This document shows positions 32,215 through 41,825 of a DNA stretch of 51,150 nt, piece by piece; position 1 is the first letter of the stretch; each line of letters starts with the position of its first letter. A program made the position numbers and the translations under genes. This DNA comes from an uncultured Campylobacter sp. Lineage in GTDB: Bacteria; Campylobacterota; Campylobacteria; Campylobacterales; Campylobacteraceae. A model generated the notes under the pieces. It searched no databases. It was not told the origin of the DNA and saw only the letters and a list, made by a program, of their open reading frames with translations. The DNA lies in contig NZ_CALHVM010000040.1 of assembly GCF_938039205.1 (NCBI RefSeq), positions 1 to 51,150 on the forward strand, given 5' to 3'.

Positions 32215-32831
32215 TCTTTGACCTTTCTCATGGGGTGAAATGCCCACACAGTCTTTAGCACCTTTTTGTCCTCGCCCTCAGTGTATTCGTGCCAATTTTC
32301 GGGATTTGCGCCGGCTATGTCCATGAGCTTCCAGCCCACGTAAATGCGGACATAAAAGCCTTTGCACCACCTAATCGTGCGGTAGTAGCCGAAACGCTCA
32401 CGTCCGTCTTTGAGCCTACACTCTACCTTGCACCACGAGCTTGCTTTGCCGCCGTTTGACGTGACGGACGGGTCTCCGAACGTTTTGATAGAGGCGGGGT
32501 CTATCTCGCTTGTTTTTACGCCGAGGTATTTCACGCAAAAATACCCGATGCGGTTTCGCAGTAGCCAGCAAAGACGAGCGAAATAAGTTCGGTTTTTAGG
32601 GGGCGGGAAGTGATCCCGTCTCCATCCGCCGTCGCCGTTTATGGCCGCGCTTTGCCCATCGTAGTAGTCGCCCGCATCCTCAAACCAGCGAAAACATCGC
32701 GGCAGATGATCGTCGCTCTTTTTTGCGAAAAGCAAAGCGATCGGCACAATGAAAAAGGCAAGTATCTCAAGCGGAAGCTCGATGATGAAATTTTTGGCTA
32801 CTTGTAGCCATTGTTTTAGGGTGGGTTTCAT
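32211..32831 (-). CDS. DUF7338-like phage protein
   Basis: The 206-residue protein begins with a membrane-seeking segment (about residues 10-37) and continues with a soluble domain containing RCFRWFEDAGDYYDGQSAAINGD and several Trp- and Tyr-rich strands. This resembles DUF7338, seen near tail and lysis genes of many prophages. Its role is not known. It lies directly after the tail-fibre genes and is coupled to the next small ORF. Confidence 0.6.
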   Translation of the reverse strand: MKPTLKQWLQVAKNFIIELPLEILAFFIVPIALLFAKKSDDHLPRCFRWFEDAGDYYDGQSAAINGDGGWRRDHFPPPKNRTYFARLCWLLRNRIGYFCVKYLGVKTSEIDPASIKTFGDPSVTSNGGKASSWCKVECRLKDGRERFGYYRTIRWCKGFYVRIYVGWKLMDIAGANPENWHEYTEGEDKKVLKTVWAFHPMRKVKE

Positions 32832-32834
32832 CGG

Positions 32835-33593
32835 CTACTCCTTGATCTCAATAACGTTGTCTTGAAAAATCGGCGTTATATATAGCTCATCTTTTTTTAG
32901 AAATATCGCCTTGCCGCTAAATATCGGCGTTGAGGCTCCAATAAGATTTGCTAACAAATTTTCCCTTCTTTTCCTAGAAAAGTCGCTGTCGCCTAGAATA
33001 TACGGGACTGTAGCCCCTTCAAAAGTACTGCCGGGGCTGACAATGGGGCGCCCCTCGCCATAGCGAGCGTTTGGCGAATAGGATAGTTTTTCTCCATCAA
33101 AAATATAGCATACTCCCTCGCTAAAAGTACCTTTAAGCACTCCATTAAATCCGCAATACCCATAGTAGCTATTGCTGTCCGAATATACCGTATAGCCGTC
33201 TAGTACTTTTACTATGGTTAAATCCTTTACTAAGAATATTCTATTTTCGCCCATAAAACTTACAAAAATCTCTAGCTTGCCTTTAAATAAGCAAAAACTT
33301 AGTCTAAAATTGGTCGGCGTACTTCTTTTTAGGTCTATTCCCTTAAGGGTGTTGTCTTTTATATTTAAAATCGCAAGCGCATATTTTTGCGCCCCGGCAG
33401 TCCCACGAAAAAGCCCGTCGACGCTTGTGCATAAAAAATTATCCTCGTTTATCCTGATAAGCCGTTGATACTCGTCTAAAAAATCAAACTCGCCGATTAA
33501 ATTTAATTTTATAGGCTGCATTAAAGACAAAGGCAAAGCCTTTTTTGGTCTAAACGCAAACTGTTTGTCGTCGTTTTTAAAATACTCTTTCAT
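32835..33593 (-). CDS. Hypothetical tail-tip / receptor-binding region protein
   Basis: A 252-residue protein without signal or membrane segment. It consists of beta-rich repeats (for example FDFLDEYQRLIRINEDNFLC and CLFKGKLEIFVSFMGENRIFLVKDL) resembling a beta-propeller or fibre head. It follows the tail fibre gene with a 3-nt gap, the usual place of a second fibre, a fibre chaperone or a receptor-binding accessory. I do not recognise the family. Confidence 0.6.
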   Translation of the reverse strand: MKEYFKNDDKQFAFRPKKALPLSLMQPIKLNLIGEFDFLDEYQRLIRINEDNFLCTSVDGLFRGTAGAQKYALAILNIKDNTLKGIDLKRSTPTNFRLSFCLFKGKLEIFVSFMGENRIFLVKDLTIVKVLDGYTVYSDSNSYYGYCGFNGVLKGTFSEGVCYIFDGEKLSYSPNARYGEGRPIVSPGSTFEGATVPYILGDSDFSRKRRENLLANLIGASTPIFSGKAIFLKKDELYITPIFQDNVIEIKE

Positions 33594-33596
33594 TGT

Positions 33597-35231
33597 TTAT
33601 CCTTTGTAGTTTTTGCCCGTTAAAAATTTCATCGGTATTTTTATGCCCATTATTATGTCTGGGATATAAAATCTAGGGTTTCTCGAAGCTGCACGTACAA
33701 ATAAGACATAAGCGTATCCGTCTTTAAGAGAGACGTTTACGGGGTAGTATTCCTCAGGCATACGAACGCATCTAACTCCGTATTTAACGTCGTAGATATA
33801 GCTAGGGGAATAATATTCGTCGCTAAAGTTTTTTATTACCAAATAGTCGGTTCTTCCTAAAAAACCGGAAAATTTAAGATTTATGATGGGTTTTAAAGCC
33901 TTACCGCTTTTAACGTCGTAAACGTACTCACCCGAGATAATAAAGCCGCTAGGCGAACTACGATGAAATGGCGTCCTAATATCGCCGTCTAGCCGCTTAG
34001 GCAGATAAATCTCGCCCTCGCTTGCAAGAGTTAGGTCGGTATCTGTGATTTTAAACGTAAAATCGCCTATTTTTAGGTAGTTAAACGCCACGTAAGCGCT
34101 CCCGTAAGCGCTAAATTTATCGTCATCTATCTTTTTCTTAAACGCGAATTTTAAGGTCCCAGCCGCCGCGTCCACTGTATAAACGTAGGCCTCTTTTTTT
34201 GACGTATCTAGATAAATCAGATATTTGCTTTCAAAGCTTTGTAGCGGATCTCTGTCTGGGGTTTGACTATTTTTGTTAAAGCCTTTCATCCCTTTTGCTG
34301 CGCTAAAAATATAGACGCTACTGTCTTTTTGACAATATACGTATGCCTTGCCGCCGTCTATTAGCGTTATGGTTTTTTCTATGTTATATATAGCCACAGC
34401 ATCACCTTTCCTAAACGGCAAAATTTCGTCCGATCCCTCAAACGCGATCGGTATTACGCTATGGTTATACGTCCAGAGATTAATGTCGCCTTCAAACAAA
34501 AGAGTACTCAAAAGGGCATAATTGTTTTGGCCAGTAGGAACCTGCTGCTCGTTTGCCACGACCGGGGAAGCCTCCATATAATCCCACATCGCAAGGTCGC
34601 TCTCGTAAGCAGACGGCATAGCTCCGCTCATAGCCGCAGTTCTTATTTCTTTGCCGGTTTGGTCTAGTTTTTGAGTTACGTCCGCGCTCAATGTTTCGTT
34701 TAGTTCTGCTATTTTCTTGCTCGAGTAGGTTTTCGTCTCGCTTTGGCCGGTGTCGTCGATGAAGCCGTCTTTTACGATGTTTTTCATTTGCTCTAGCGTA
34801 TTTGTTGCCGTTTGTAGCTCTGTTTTTGTTTGCTCGGCGGCTTGCTCGCTTTGTTTTGCGGCCTGTGCGCTGCTCTGGGCTGCGTCCGCGATAGCCGTGA
34901 GCGCTTCTTGCGCGCTTTGCTTGATTTCTTGCGTTTGCGTCTTGATTTGGGCTGCCGCTTGCGCGCTACTCTCGGCTTCGCTAGCGCTTATTGCTGCCGC
35001 TTCTTTTGCTTCGCTTGCCGTTTGCGCGGATGCTTGTGCGGCATCTTTTGCGCTTTGGGCGGTAGCGCTTGCGTCCTCGCTTCTTTGAGCATTTGCTTCC
35101 GCTTCCTCAGCTAAAGCGTTTGCTTCGTCTCTAAATGGGTTAAGAGCCGCTACGAACACGTCGGCTCGGTCGTCGAAATTTTGAGGCTCGGCCGTGGTAG
35201 GCGGCTGGGGCAACTTAGTTATTTGTTTCAT
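33597..35231 (-). CDS. Phage tail fibre protein
   Basis: The 544-residue protein starts MKQITKLPQPPTTAEPQNFDDRADVFVAAL, a phrase common at the N terminus of phage tail fibres, and continues with a long Ala/Gln/Glu/Ser coiled coil (about residues 35-150; repeats such as AAQASAQ and EQAAEQ) typical of fibre shafts. The C-terminal 350 residues are beta-rich with Tyr-Val-Tyr strands and should form the receptor-binding tip. A Shine-Dalgarno GGAGAG lies before the ATG. Host specificity cannot be read from sequence. Confidence 0.82.
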   Translation of the reverse strand: MKQITKLPQPPTTAEPQNFDDRADVFVAALNPFRDEANALAEEAEANAQRSEDASATAQSAKDAAQASAQTASEAKEAAAISASEAESSAQAAAQIKTQTQEIKQSAQEALTAIADAAQSSAQAAKQSEQAAEQTKTELQTATNTLEQMKNIVKDGFIDDTGQSETKTYSSKKIAELNETLSADVTQKLDQTGKEIRTAAMSGAMPSAYESDLAMWDYMEASPVVANEQQVPTGQNNYALLSTLLFEGDINLWTYNHSVIPIAFEGSDEILPFRKGDAVAIYNIEKTITLIDGGKAYVYCQKDSSVYIFSAAKGMKGFNKNSQTPDRDPLQSFESKYLIYLDTSKKEAYVYTVDAAAGTLKFAFKKKIDDDKFSAYGSAYVAFNYLKIGDFTFKITDTDLTLASEGEIYLPKRLDGDIRTPFHRSSPSGFIISGEYVYDVKSGKALKPIINLKFSGFLGRTDYLVIKNFSDEYYSPSYIYDVKYGVRCVRMPEEYYPVNVSLKDGYAYVLFVRAASRNPRFYIPDIIMGIKIPMKFLTGKNYKG

Positions 35232-35247
35232 TTTCTCTCCTTTAAAT

Positions 35248-36126
35248 TTAGATTATTCCCTCTACGTTTATACTTAGCGAGCTATACTGCTCGCCCGTGA
35301 TCTTGATCCTAAAATCATTGAGAAACCCAAAGACTAACAGGCTCTTGAAGCCCTTGTCTTTCTCGTCTCCGATAAAAGTCGTAAGCTCTCCGCATAGGTT
35401 TTTGAGCGTATCTCTCGTGCGGTCTATCTGCGGGGTAGGCAGCACAACCGCAAGGCTCATATAGTTTGCTGTGCGACCTTTTGCTATGAAGACGTCTCCG
35501 TAGGCAGTCTTTTGTTTTCTGCTATAGTCGTTGACGCCAAACTCGGCTTCTAGTTCGGTAAAGCCAAGAAACACCCGTTGCCCGGCAGAAAAATGGCCTA
35601 AATTTGCCCCTAAACGGTTTGGCGTGATCTCTATCTCAAACTCCCCGAAGTATTTTTCTGTATATAGCACCACGTCTTTTTTGTAGTCTTGCCCAAACTC
35701 GAAAAAATACTCCCACCAGCTACGGCTGCCGGCGTTGAGCAGGCGTTTATGGGCTATCGTGTTGCCGTCCTTGCGTATAAATATCTCGCTGCCGTCGATG
35801 TTAAAAAAAGAAAAGCAGTTCACGCGCTTTTTGCCAGTGTCGACCTTAAATTTCAGCGGCTGCCCGTCTTTCTTTTTCGTTTGCGTTCCGATGTACCTAT
35901 CAAACATCGCTTTTTCGTTGATGGCTCCCATGTGGGCGAAATTTGCTATATCCTTATCCGGTTCGGTCTGGATATTCGTCATCGCCTTTGCGGCCTTGTA
36001 TTTTTCGCCCTCGTATATGATCTCCTCGCCAAGCTCTACGTTCATACCCTTTGAGAAGGCTCTTATCGTATCTGCGGGCGCGTTGGTCTCTTTGAGGGTT
36101 AGATCCACTTTTTCTACTACCGTCAT
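35248..36126 (-). CDS. Putative distal tail protein
   Basis: The 292-residue protein lies directly after the tape measure gene (4-nt overlap ATGA) and before the fibre gene. That is the usual place of the distal tail or tail hub protein in siphoviruses. No family motif is certain. It is beta-rich, with a C-terminal half that could be a galectin-like or OB-like domain (RTRDTLKNLCGELTTFIGDEKDKGF). The name is therefore based on position. Confidence 0.55.
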   Translation of the reverse strand: MTVVEKVDLTLKETNAPADTIRAFSKGMNVELGEEIIYEGEKYKAAKAMTNIQTEPDKDIANFAHMGAINEKAMFDRYIGTQTKKKDGQPLKFKVDTGKKRVNCFSFFNIDGSEIFIRKDGNTIAHKRLLNAGSRSWWEYFFEFGQDYKKDVVLYTEKYFGEFEIEITPNRLGANLGHFSAGQRVFLGFTELEAEFGVNDYSRKQKTAYGDVFIAKGRTANYMSLAVVLPTPQIDRTRDTLKNLCGELTTFIGDEKDKGFKSLLVFGFLNDFRIKITGEQYSSLSINVEGII

Positions 36127-39100
36127 GCTATGCTCCTTACGTTTACGGCTCCATTGTCTATAGTTTGCCTTGCGTTCATCGTCATTTCTCTCACGTCCCT
36201 TCCTATGTTTGCGGCTATTTGCTCCACCCTTTCTAGCCTCTTTGCTAGCGCCTCAAAGGCTCCGCCCATGTCCACCTTGATACCGCGGCCGTCAAGCGGA
36301 ATGACCGCCTCGTCGTAGCCTGCTTCGCCTATGAGCGCGCGCGTAGGACGAGTGACTATACCGCCGTCGGCAAAGGGCTTGTAGCCTCGTTTCTTACTCC
36401 ACTCGATGAAGTCTTGTTTTGAATTGCCGCCCGTGACGGCTCTTGCCGTAGCTTCTATCTGCGCTCGTAGTTGCTGTTTTGAAAGGCCTTCTAGCTGGGC
36501 TTTGCGTTTCCAAGCATCCAGCCCGCCTTGTTCTACACTGCGGCCTAGTACGTCTTTGTAGATAGAGTTTATATCGCGATCTAGCTGCGAGCTTAGCACC
36601 GCGCCGTTTGCGGTGGTAGCTCCGTTTGATATGTTTGCGGGCGGCGCGCCTTTGTATTCGGGTGCAGCCTTGCCCGCTATAATCGCATCTCTAACCGATT
36701 GCAGATGTGCCACTACGGGGCTATCCTTGCCAAGCAGATCGTGCAGGGCGTGGATTTGGTTTTGGCTATCAAGCTCTAGCGCCTCTTTTTGTTTTTTTAG
36801 CGCGTCAAGTTGCTGCGAATATGTGTCGTTTGCGCTGTTTAGCAGCTTGTCTAGCTTTTTGATTTGCTCGAGCAAATCTCCCAAATTTACGTCGCCGGCT
36901 ATGCCTTCTACCTCATTTGCTAGTTTGAGCATTTCGTAGCGGTAGTCTTGATAGGTGGCCGCGTTATCTCGCAGGTTTTGTTCCTGCTTGGCTACGGCGC
37001 TATTTAGCTCGTCGTAGGCCTTGGCGTCGTAGTTGCCCGCACTAAACGCCGCTTTTGCTTTTTGTAGCGCTAGGGCGTAGTTTATACCCGCGGTTTGATT
37101 GTCGATGACGTTTTCGCGGATTTTGCTCGCCATAGAGGCTAGCTTTTCTACCGCCGCGCGCTGCAAATTTAGGATAGAAAGTTGCTGCTTTTGCGCTTCG
37201 AGCGTCTTTCTTGCTTGCTCTGCTAGATCCAGGGCTTTGATTTGTTTGACGATTTCTTCAAGCCCAGTGAGGGATTTGAGCCAGACGTCGCGGCCGCCGT
37301 TTTGGTTTCTGTGGTTGTTGTACTCGGTTACGGCCTCAAGCAGTTGCTTTCTCATTTCGACGTTGCCGGTAGAGAGAAACTCTTGCATCTGCGCCGCGCT
37401 CATACGGTAGAAATACTCCGCCCAAACCCTAGGATCGTTCGTGTTTCCCAGCTTTGAGACGCGGCTCATTTCGTCCGCGCCCAGATCGCCCTCTATGCTT
37501 CCTGCTAGAGCGCGAAATTTGGTATAAATGTTTTGCAAAGTTAGTACGTTTGTGTCTCTGCCGACTGCCGCAAAAAAGCCGGCTTGAGTCTGAGCTATAC
37601 TTTGCGTGAAGCTGATTAGAGCTTTGGTGTACTCGTCTTGCGCCTTTTTCGCCGCTTCGTAAGCCTTGACTAGCCCGTTTAGGCTGTCTACGTTGCTTTT
37701 TGTGAAGTCGCTTGCGATAGCTTTGCGGTATGCCTGCGCCATTTGCCCCACTGAAAGATCGGCGATACTGCCCATCTCTTTTGGGATGTCAAGCTTCAAA
37801 GCTTCGGCCGCGTCCGTGAAGCTCTCAAAGGCTTGACGCATAGAGATTTCTACCTGCTTGATAGGGTTTCTCACGGTCAAAAGCTCAAGGCTCTTGTAGC
37901 TATCCGCGATCGCTCCTAGGCTCTCGCTCATAAGCTCGATTACTTTTTTGTTGGCCTTTTTGGCTTGCTCCTCCCAGTCTTTCCACATTCTGGAAAACTC
38001 GGGGTTATCGACGAGTCTTTGATTTTTATTTGTCTCGTCTTTGCTCAAATTTAGCAGGTCGTCTATCTTGCGGGAGCTTTTGAGTCCGAATATGTTTCCG
38101 TCGCTAGCCCTGCCAAACTCGTCTCTCATACCGCGCGCCATATTGTCGATCATGCCCAGGCCTGCTTTGTTCATTGCCTTGCTTACGGCATCGTCGAGAG
38201 GCTTCGTGATGCGGTTGACGATCGAGGACGGGCTAAATTTCATAGCCTTTTCAAATACCCCACCTATCTTGCCGAGCAAGCCTTTTCGCTTCTTGCCGCC
38301 GCTTTCGGCGACCTCCGCCCACATTTGCTCTGCTTGCCCGGTCATTGAGCGGAGTATTGCCTTTGCAAAGCCCTCATTGGCTAGGCTTTCGCCGCTATAC
38401 TTGCCTGATTTTAGGGTTAGGCTCGCCAAAGCTCCGGCGCGGCTAGCCATCCTATCCATAGAGCGAAGCTGTGCGCCGATCTCTCCCATAGAGGCGTCGT
38501 CTAGGTCGCTCATTTCAGTCCAGCTTTTCTTTGAGAACCAGCCTTTCTTTTGCATATCGACGTAGGAACGGATGTTTTGGTTGCTTAGCGCGTCGCCCGC
38601 CGTGATGTCTTGCAACAGCGAAATACCGCTGCCGGTCGCCTTTTTCTTTCCAAAAGCCCCGCCTATTAGCGCGCCCGCTACCGCGCCTATGACTGCGCCC
38701 CAAGGACCCACAGACGATCCCGCTTTCATACCCGCTATCAGACCACCCGCAGCTCCTCCGAGCGCTCCGCCCGTGCTAGCGTATGTATTTGCCTTAAAAA
38801 GCTTGTCCCCGAGATAGCCGATACCGTATCCAAGAGCCGCTCCGCCAAACGCAGAGCCCGCCATATACGGAGCCGTGCCGGCACTACTAAACTGCGTAGC
38901 CGTTAGAGCGCCTTTTACGCCGGTGCCAAAGCCGTATACGCCTTGACCAAGCCCCGCGTATCCGTGCATAGATAGCCAGCTAGCAGCATTTAGCGCAGGC
39001 GTACTCGTAAAGCTAGATATAAAGCCCGTATATCCGCTAGTAAGCAAAGAGTATGCGCTTTGCAAATTTGAAACCGAGCTAAGCAAGCTAGTCGTGCTTT

Positions 39101-41573
39101 TGTCTAGCGCGCTAGCCCCGCGCAAAATTTGCCCCGTGCTTGATAGCTCTACCGTAGTACCGCCGACTGACCCTATCCAGCCACCGCTATCGTTTTTGGC
39201 AAGGCCGAGATTTGAGGCGATAGAGGCCAAATTTGACCCGCCGCCAAGCAATGCCCCAAAGCCGCCCGAAATGCCTTGCGACAAGACGCGCGCGTATGGA
39301 GAAATCATATCGCGCATTAAATTCGTGCCGATGTCTTTGAGGGCTGTTTTTAGGCTCTTTGTTTTTCCGATGAAGAAGTTAAAAAAACCGTCATCGACGG
39401 TCTTTGACATGGACGAGACGGTGTCCGCCCAGCTATTTTTTATGTCCTTAAAGGCGGCTTTTGAGTTTTTGACATACGGCTCGAGGTATTTTTTCTTTTG
39501 GATTTCGAGGTATTTTTTGGCGTCCTCTTCGCTTAGCTCAAGCTTTTTGATTTTTTCTTTGGTTTTAGCGCTTTCTATGCTCCACGCTTTTTCGTATTCG
39601 CCGATAGCCTCATAGTACTCTTTTTGCGCAGCCTCTTTTTCGTTTAGAAAATCTTTGTACTCCTTGATAGCCTTGTTTGCTTCTTCCGTTTGCAATATAT
39701 CAAATAGCTTTTTCTTTGCCGCGGCCGCATCTTGTCTGCTTACGCCGTTTTTGATCCAATCTCTTTCTTTTTGATTGATGTCGTCGAGTTTTTTCTCGTA
39801 TTCGCTCATGCCTATGCGCGCTATCTCGCGATATGCGGAGTTTACGTCGCCTAGACTTTTTACGTCTTGTTTGTTAAATTCGGCTATTTGTTTGGCCGTT
39901 TTTTCGCGCATAACTTGCAAGGCCTCGAGCGTATCGAGCCTCTGCTTTTCTTTCTCGGGATCGGCTATAGGGTTTTGTAAATTTTTTATGAGGCCGTCGA
40001 TCTCGGCCAGCTCCGTTTTTAGGCGTCCTATCGTAGTCACGTTTTTGGCTTTTTCGCCGGCTTTATCCAAAGCAGCGCTTACGGCGTCGATTTTGTTTTG
40101 CAGCAAGGAGTCGGTTTTTGATTCGCCCGAGCTCGCGCCGCCTTTGCCTCTGCCGTTTAGCACGTCCTCGACCTCGCCGTAGGCCGCGCCTAGATCAAGG
40201 ATGTTGTTTTGAAGTTCGTCTAGTTTGGCTCTGTTTTCTATAAGGTTATCTTTGGTCATAAAAATAAAGCCGTTTGCGATCTTGTCTTGTAGCTTGCCGG
40301 CCTCTTTTTTGGTGGCGTCTAGCTCTCTGCGGATCTCGACTAGACGAAATTCAAGCTGATTTTTGGTTAACTTACTGAGCTCTTCGCTTGTAGTATTTAG
40401 GATCTGATTTAGCTTTTCGCCGCTAGCCCTTGCTCCGTCCATGCCGTCCTTGAGCGCCATAAACGCTTCAACCGCGCCGAATATTACCGCGGTTGGCAAA
40501 AAGCCTTTAAATGCCGCTTTGAGTGCCGTAATACCGGTCCCAAGCGCGGACGTAAGCGTAATAGTAGCGGTTAGGGACGACGAAAAGATCGCCATAGCAG
40601 CTCTTGATATACCAAGCACGGCGTTAAAAGCCGCCGTACCTATCTTGGCCGCTACGAATGCTCCGGCAAGCAGCCCTAGGTGTTTTCCGGCGGTCACGAT
40701 ATGCCCCGCCCACTCTATGATCGTAGCTTTGTTCTCTTTTACGAAATTTGAAAAAGAGGCGATGCCAGAAGTAAGTACGTCAAACATCGGCTTAGTTAGC
40801 TCTCTAGTGAGCTCGGTTAGCTCGTTTTTTAGCGACCCCAAAGCCACTTCGTAGCCCTTAGCCGCCTCGGCGCTAAGCTCTTTATATTTGGCTAGCTTTT
40901 CTATGATTACGTCGTAGACTTTGCCCTCAGAGCTCGCCTTTTTTAACTCTTCATTTGTGAGGCCCACTATCTTCATAAAGCTGCCCATCTCGGAAGCTGC
41001 TACCACCGTGCCCGTAGCTAGGCTATCCATCATAGGAGTTAGATCGCTTAGGTTTTTGCCGACAGCCTGGGCTGCTAGAGCTATGCTATCCATAGCCTGC
41101 ACGGCTTTGTTTCTGCTGCCTTGGCCCGCAGAGGTAGCATAAAACATATTAAAGGCGCCGGTGATCTCTTCAAGCGTAAATTTGGTCTTGGCGTTGGTTT
41201 CGTTGAGCTTTTTTAGTATTCCCTCGCTCTCTTTCATGCTCATATTCCATTTGGTATGAGCGTCGAGGGTTTTGCCCATCATACTTACGTTTGAAGAATT
41301 GGCCGCGATTAGGCCCGTGAGCTGGATTTTAAGGTTTTCAAAGCTGCGGTTTGCTTCGATACCCGAGGCTGCAAAGGTTTTAAAAGCAGCCGTAAGCGCA
41401 GCTACGCCGCCTACGGCAAGCACCATTTTTCCAAGAGAGTCGCAAAGAGTATTTGCGGCGCTATTAGCTCCGGTTATGCTGCGCCCCAGCTCGTTTACGT
41501 CGCTTCTTGCGGTACGCAAGCTATGAGTTTGCCCGTCTATGGTGATGGTTATGCTTACGTCGCTATTAGCCAT
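36123..41573 (-). CDS. Phage tail tape measure protein
   Basis: At 1816 residues this is the longest gene of the window. The N terminus (about 1-110) has the tape-measure pattern SITGANSAANTLCDSLGKMV..., the middle is long helical coiled coil rich in Lys, Glu and Ala, and around residues 880-1010 there are Gly/Ala-rich hydrophobic segments typical of the part that enters the host membrane. Near the C terminus INSIYKDVLGRSVEQGGLDAW resembles a DUF4214 module, an unusual addition. With about 1.5 angstrom per residue the tail would be some 270 nm. It is coupled to the next gene. Confidence 0.9.
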   Translation of the reverse strand: MANSDVSITITIDGQTHSLRTARSDVNELGRSITGANSAANTLCDSLGKMVLAVGGVAALTAAFKTFAASGIEANRSFENLKIQLTGLIAANSSNVSMMGKTLDAHTKWNMSMKESEGILKKLNETNAKTKFTLEEITGAFNMFYATSAGQGSRNKAVQAMDSIALAAQAVGKNLSDLTPMMDSLATGTVVAASEMGSFMKIVGLTNEELKKASSEGKVYDVIIEKLAKYKELSAEAAKGYEVALGSLKNELTELTRELTKPMFDVLTSGIASFSNFVKENKATIIEWAGHIVTAGKHLGLLAGAFVAAKIGTAAFNAVLGISRAAMAIFSSSLTATITLTSALGTGITALKAAFKGFLPTAVIFGAVEAFMALKDGMDGARASGEKLNQILNTTSEELSKLTKNQLEFRLVEIRRELDATKKEAGKLQDKIANGFIFMTKDNLIENRAKLDELQNNILDLGAAYGEVEDVLNGRGKGGASSGESKTDSLLQNKIDAVSAALDKAGEKAKNVTTIGRLKTELAEIDGLIKNLQNPIADPEKEKQRLDTLEALQVMREKTAKQIAEFNKQDVKSLGDVNSAYREIARIGMSEYEKKLDDINQKERDWIKNGVSRQDAAAAKKKLFDILQTEEANKAIKEYKDFLNEKEAAQKEYYEAIGEYEKAWSIESAKTKEKIKKLELSEEDAKKYLEIQKKKYLEPYVKNSKAAFKDIKNSWADTVSSMSKTVDDGFFNFFIGKTKSLKTALKDIGTNLMRDMISPYARVLSQGISGGFGALLGGGSNLASIASNLGLAKNDSGGWIGSVGGTTVELSSTGQILRGASALDKSTTSLLSSVSNLQSAYSLLTSGYTGFISSFTSTPALNAASWLSMHGYAGLGQGVYGFGTGVKGALTATQFSSAGTAPYMAGSAFGGAALGYGIGYLGDKLFKANTYASTGGALGGAAGGLIAGMKAGSSVGPWGAVIGAVAGALIGGAFGKKKATGSGISLLQDITAGDALSNQNIRSYVDMQKKGWFSKKSWTEMSDLDDASMGEIGAQLRSMDRMASRAGALASLTLKSGKYSGESLANEGFAKAILRSMTGQAEQMWAEVAESGGKKRKGLLGKIGGVFEKAMKFSPSSIVNRITKPLDDAVSKAMNKAGLGMIDNMARGMRDEFGRASDGNIFGLKSSRKIDDLLNLSKDETNKNQRLVDNPEFSRMWKDWEEQAKKANKKVIELMSESLGAIADSYKSLELLTVRNPIKQVEISMRQAFESFTDAAEALKLDIPKEMGSIADLSVGQMAQAYRKAIASDFTKSNVDSLNGLVKAYEAAKKAQDEYTKALISFTQSIAQTQAGFFAAVGRDTNVLTLQNIYTKFRALAGSIEGDLGADEMSRVSKLGNTNDPRVWAEYFYRMSAAQMQEFLSTGNVEMRKQLLEAVTEYNNHRNQNGGRDVWLKSLTGLEEIVKQIKALDLAEQARKTLEAQKQQLSILNLQRAAVEKLASMASKIRENVIDNQTAGINYALALQKAKAAFSAGNYDAKAYDELNSAVAKQEQNLRDNAATYQDYRYEMLKLANEVEGIAGDVNLGDLLEQIKKLDKLLNSANDTYSQQLDALKKQKEALELDSQNQIHALHDLLGKDSPVVAHLQSVRDAIIAGKAAPEYKGAPPANISNGATTANGAVLSSQLDRDINSIYKDVLGRSVEQGGLDAWKRKAQLEGLSKQQLRAQIEATARAVTGGNSKQDFIEWSKKRGYKPFADGGIVTRPTRALIGEAGYDEAVIPLDGRGIKVDMGGAFEALAKRLERVEQIAANIGRDVREMTMNARQTIDNGAVNVRSIA

Positions 41574-41583
41574 ATTTTTTGCT

Positions 41584-41796
41584 CTACTCTCTTTTATTCA
41601 TTGCGGCAAGATAGCGTTTTGAAATGTCAAACATCCATAAAAAATCGATTTTAAAACGCTTACAAAAAGCCTTTAAAACGATAGTTTCGCATTCAAAATA
41701 TCCGCCGTTAAAGTCTCGCTTTACCACGCTTGCCGTATGAAGCCCCCGAAGCATAAGAGCCTCGTAATAATCAAGCCCGAAATCATCCGGGCTCAT
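41584..41796 (-). CDS. Tail assembly chaperone, frameshift extension (T-like part)
   Basis: This open frame has an ATG at 41796, but it continues upstream without a stop (VERLLACVEAK) to the slippery site at the end of the preceding gene, so it is most likely made as a -1 frameshift extension of 81 residues rather than from its own start. It contains FGLDYYEALMLRGLHTAS and ISKRYLAAMNK, compatible with the small partner that contacts the tape measure protein in siphovirus tail assembly. The position directly before the tape measure gene is diagnostic. Confidence 0.65.
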   Translation of the reverse strand: MSPDDFGLDYYEALMLRGLHTASVVKRDFNGGYFECETIVLKAFCKRFKIDFLWMFDISKRYLAAMNKRE

Positions 41797-41825
41797 TTTT
41801 GCTTCAACGCAGGCAAGCAGCCTCT

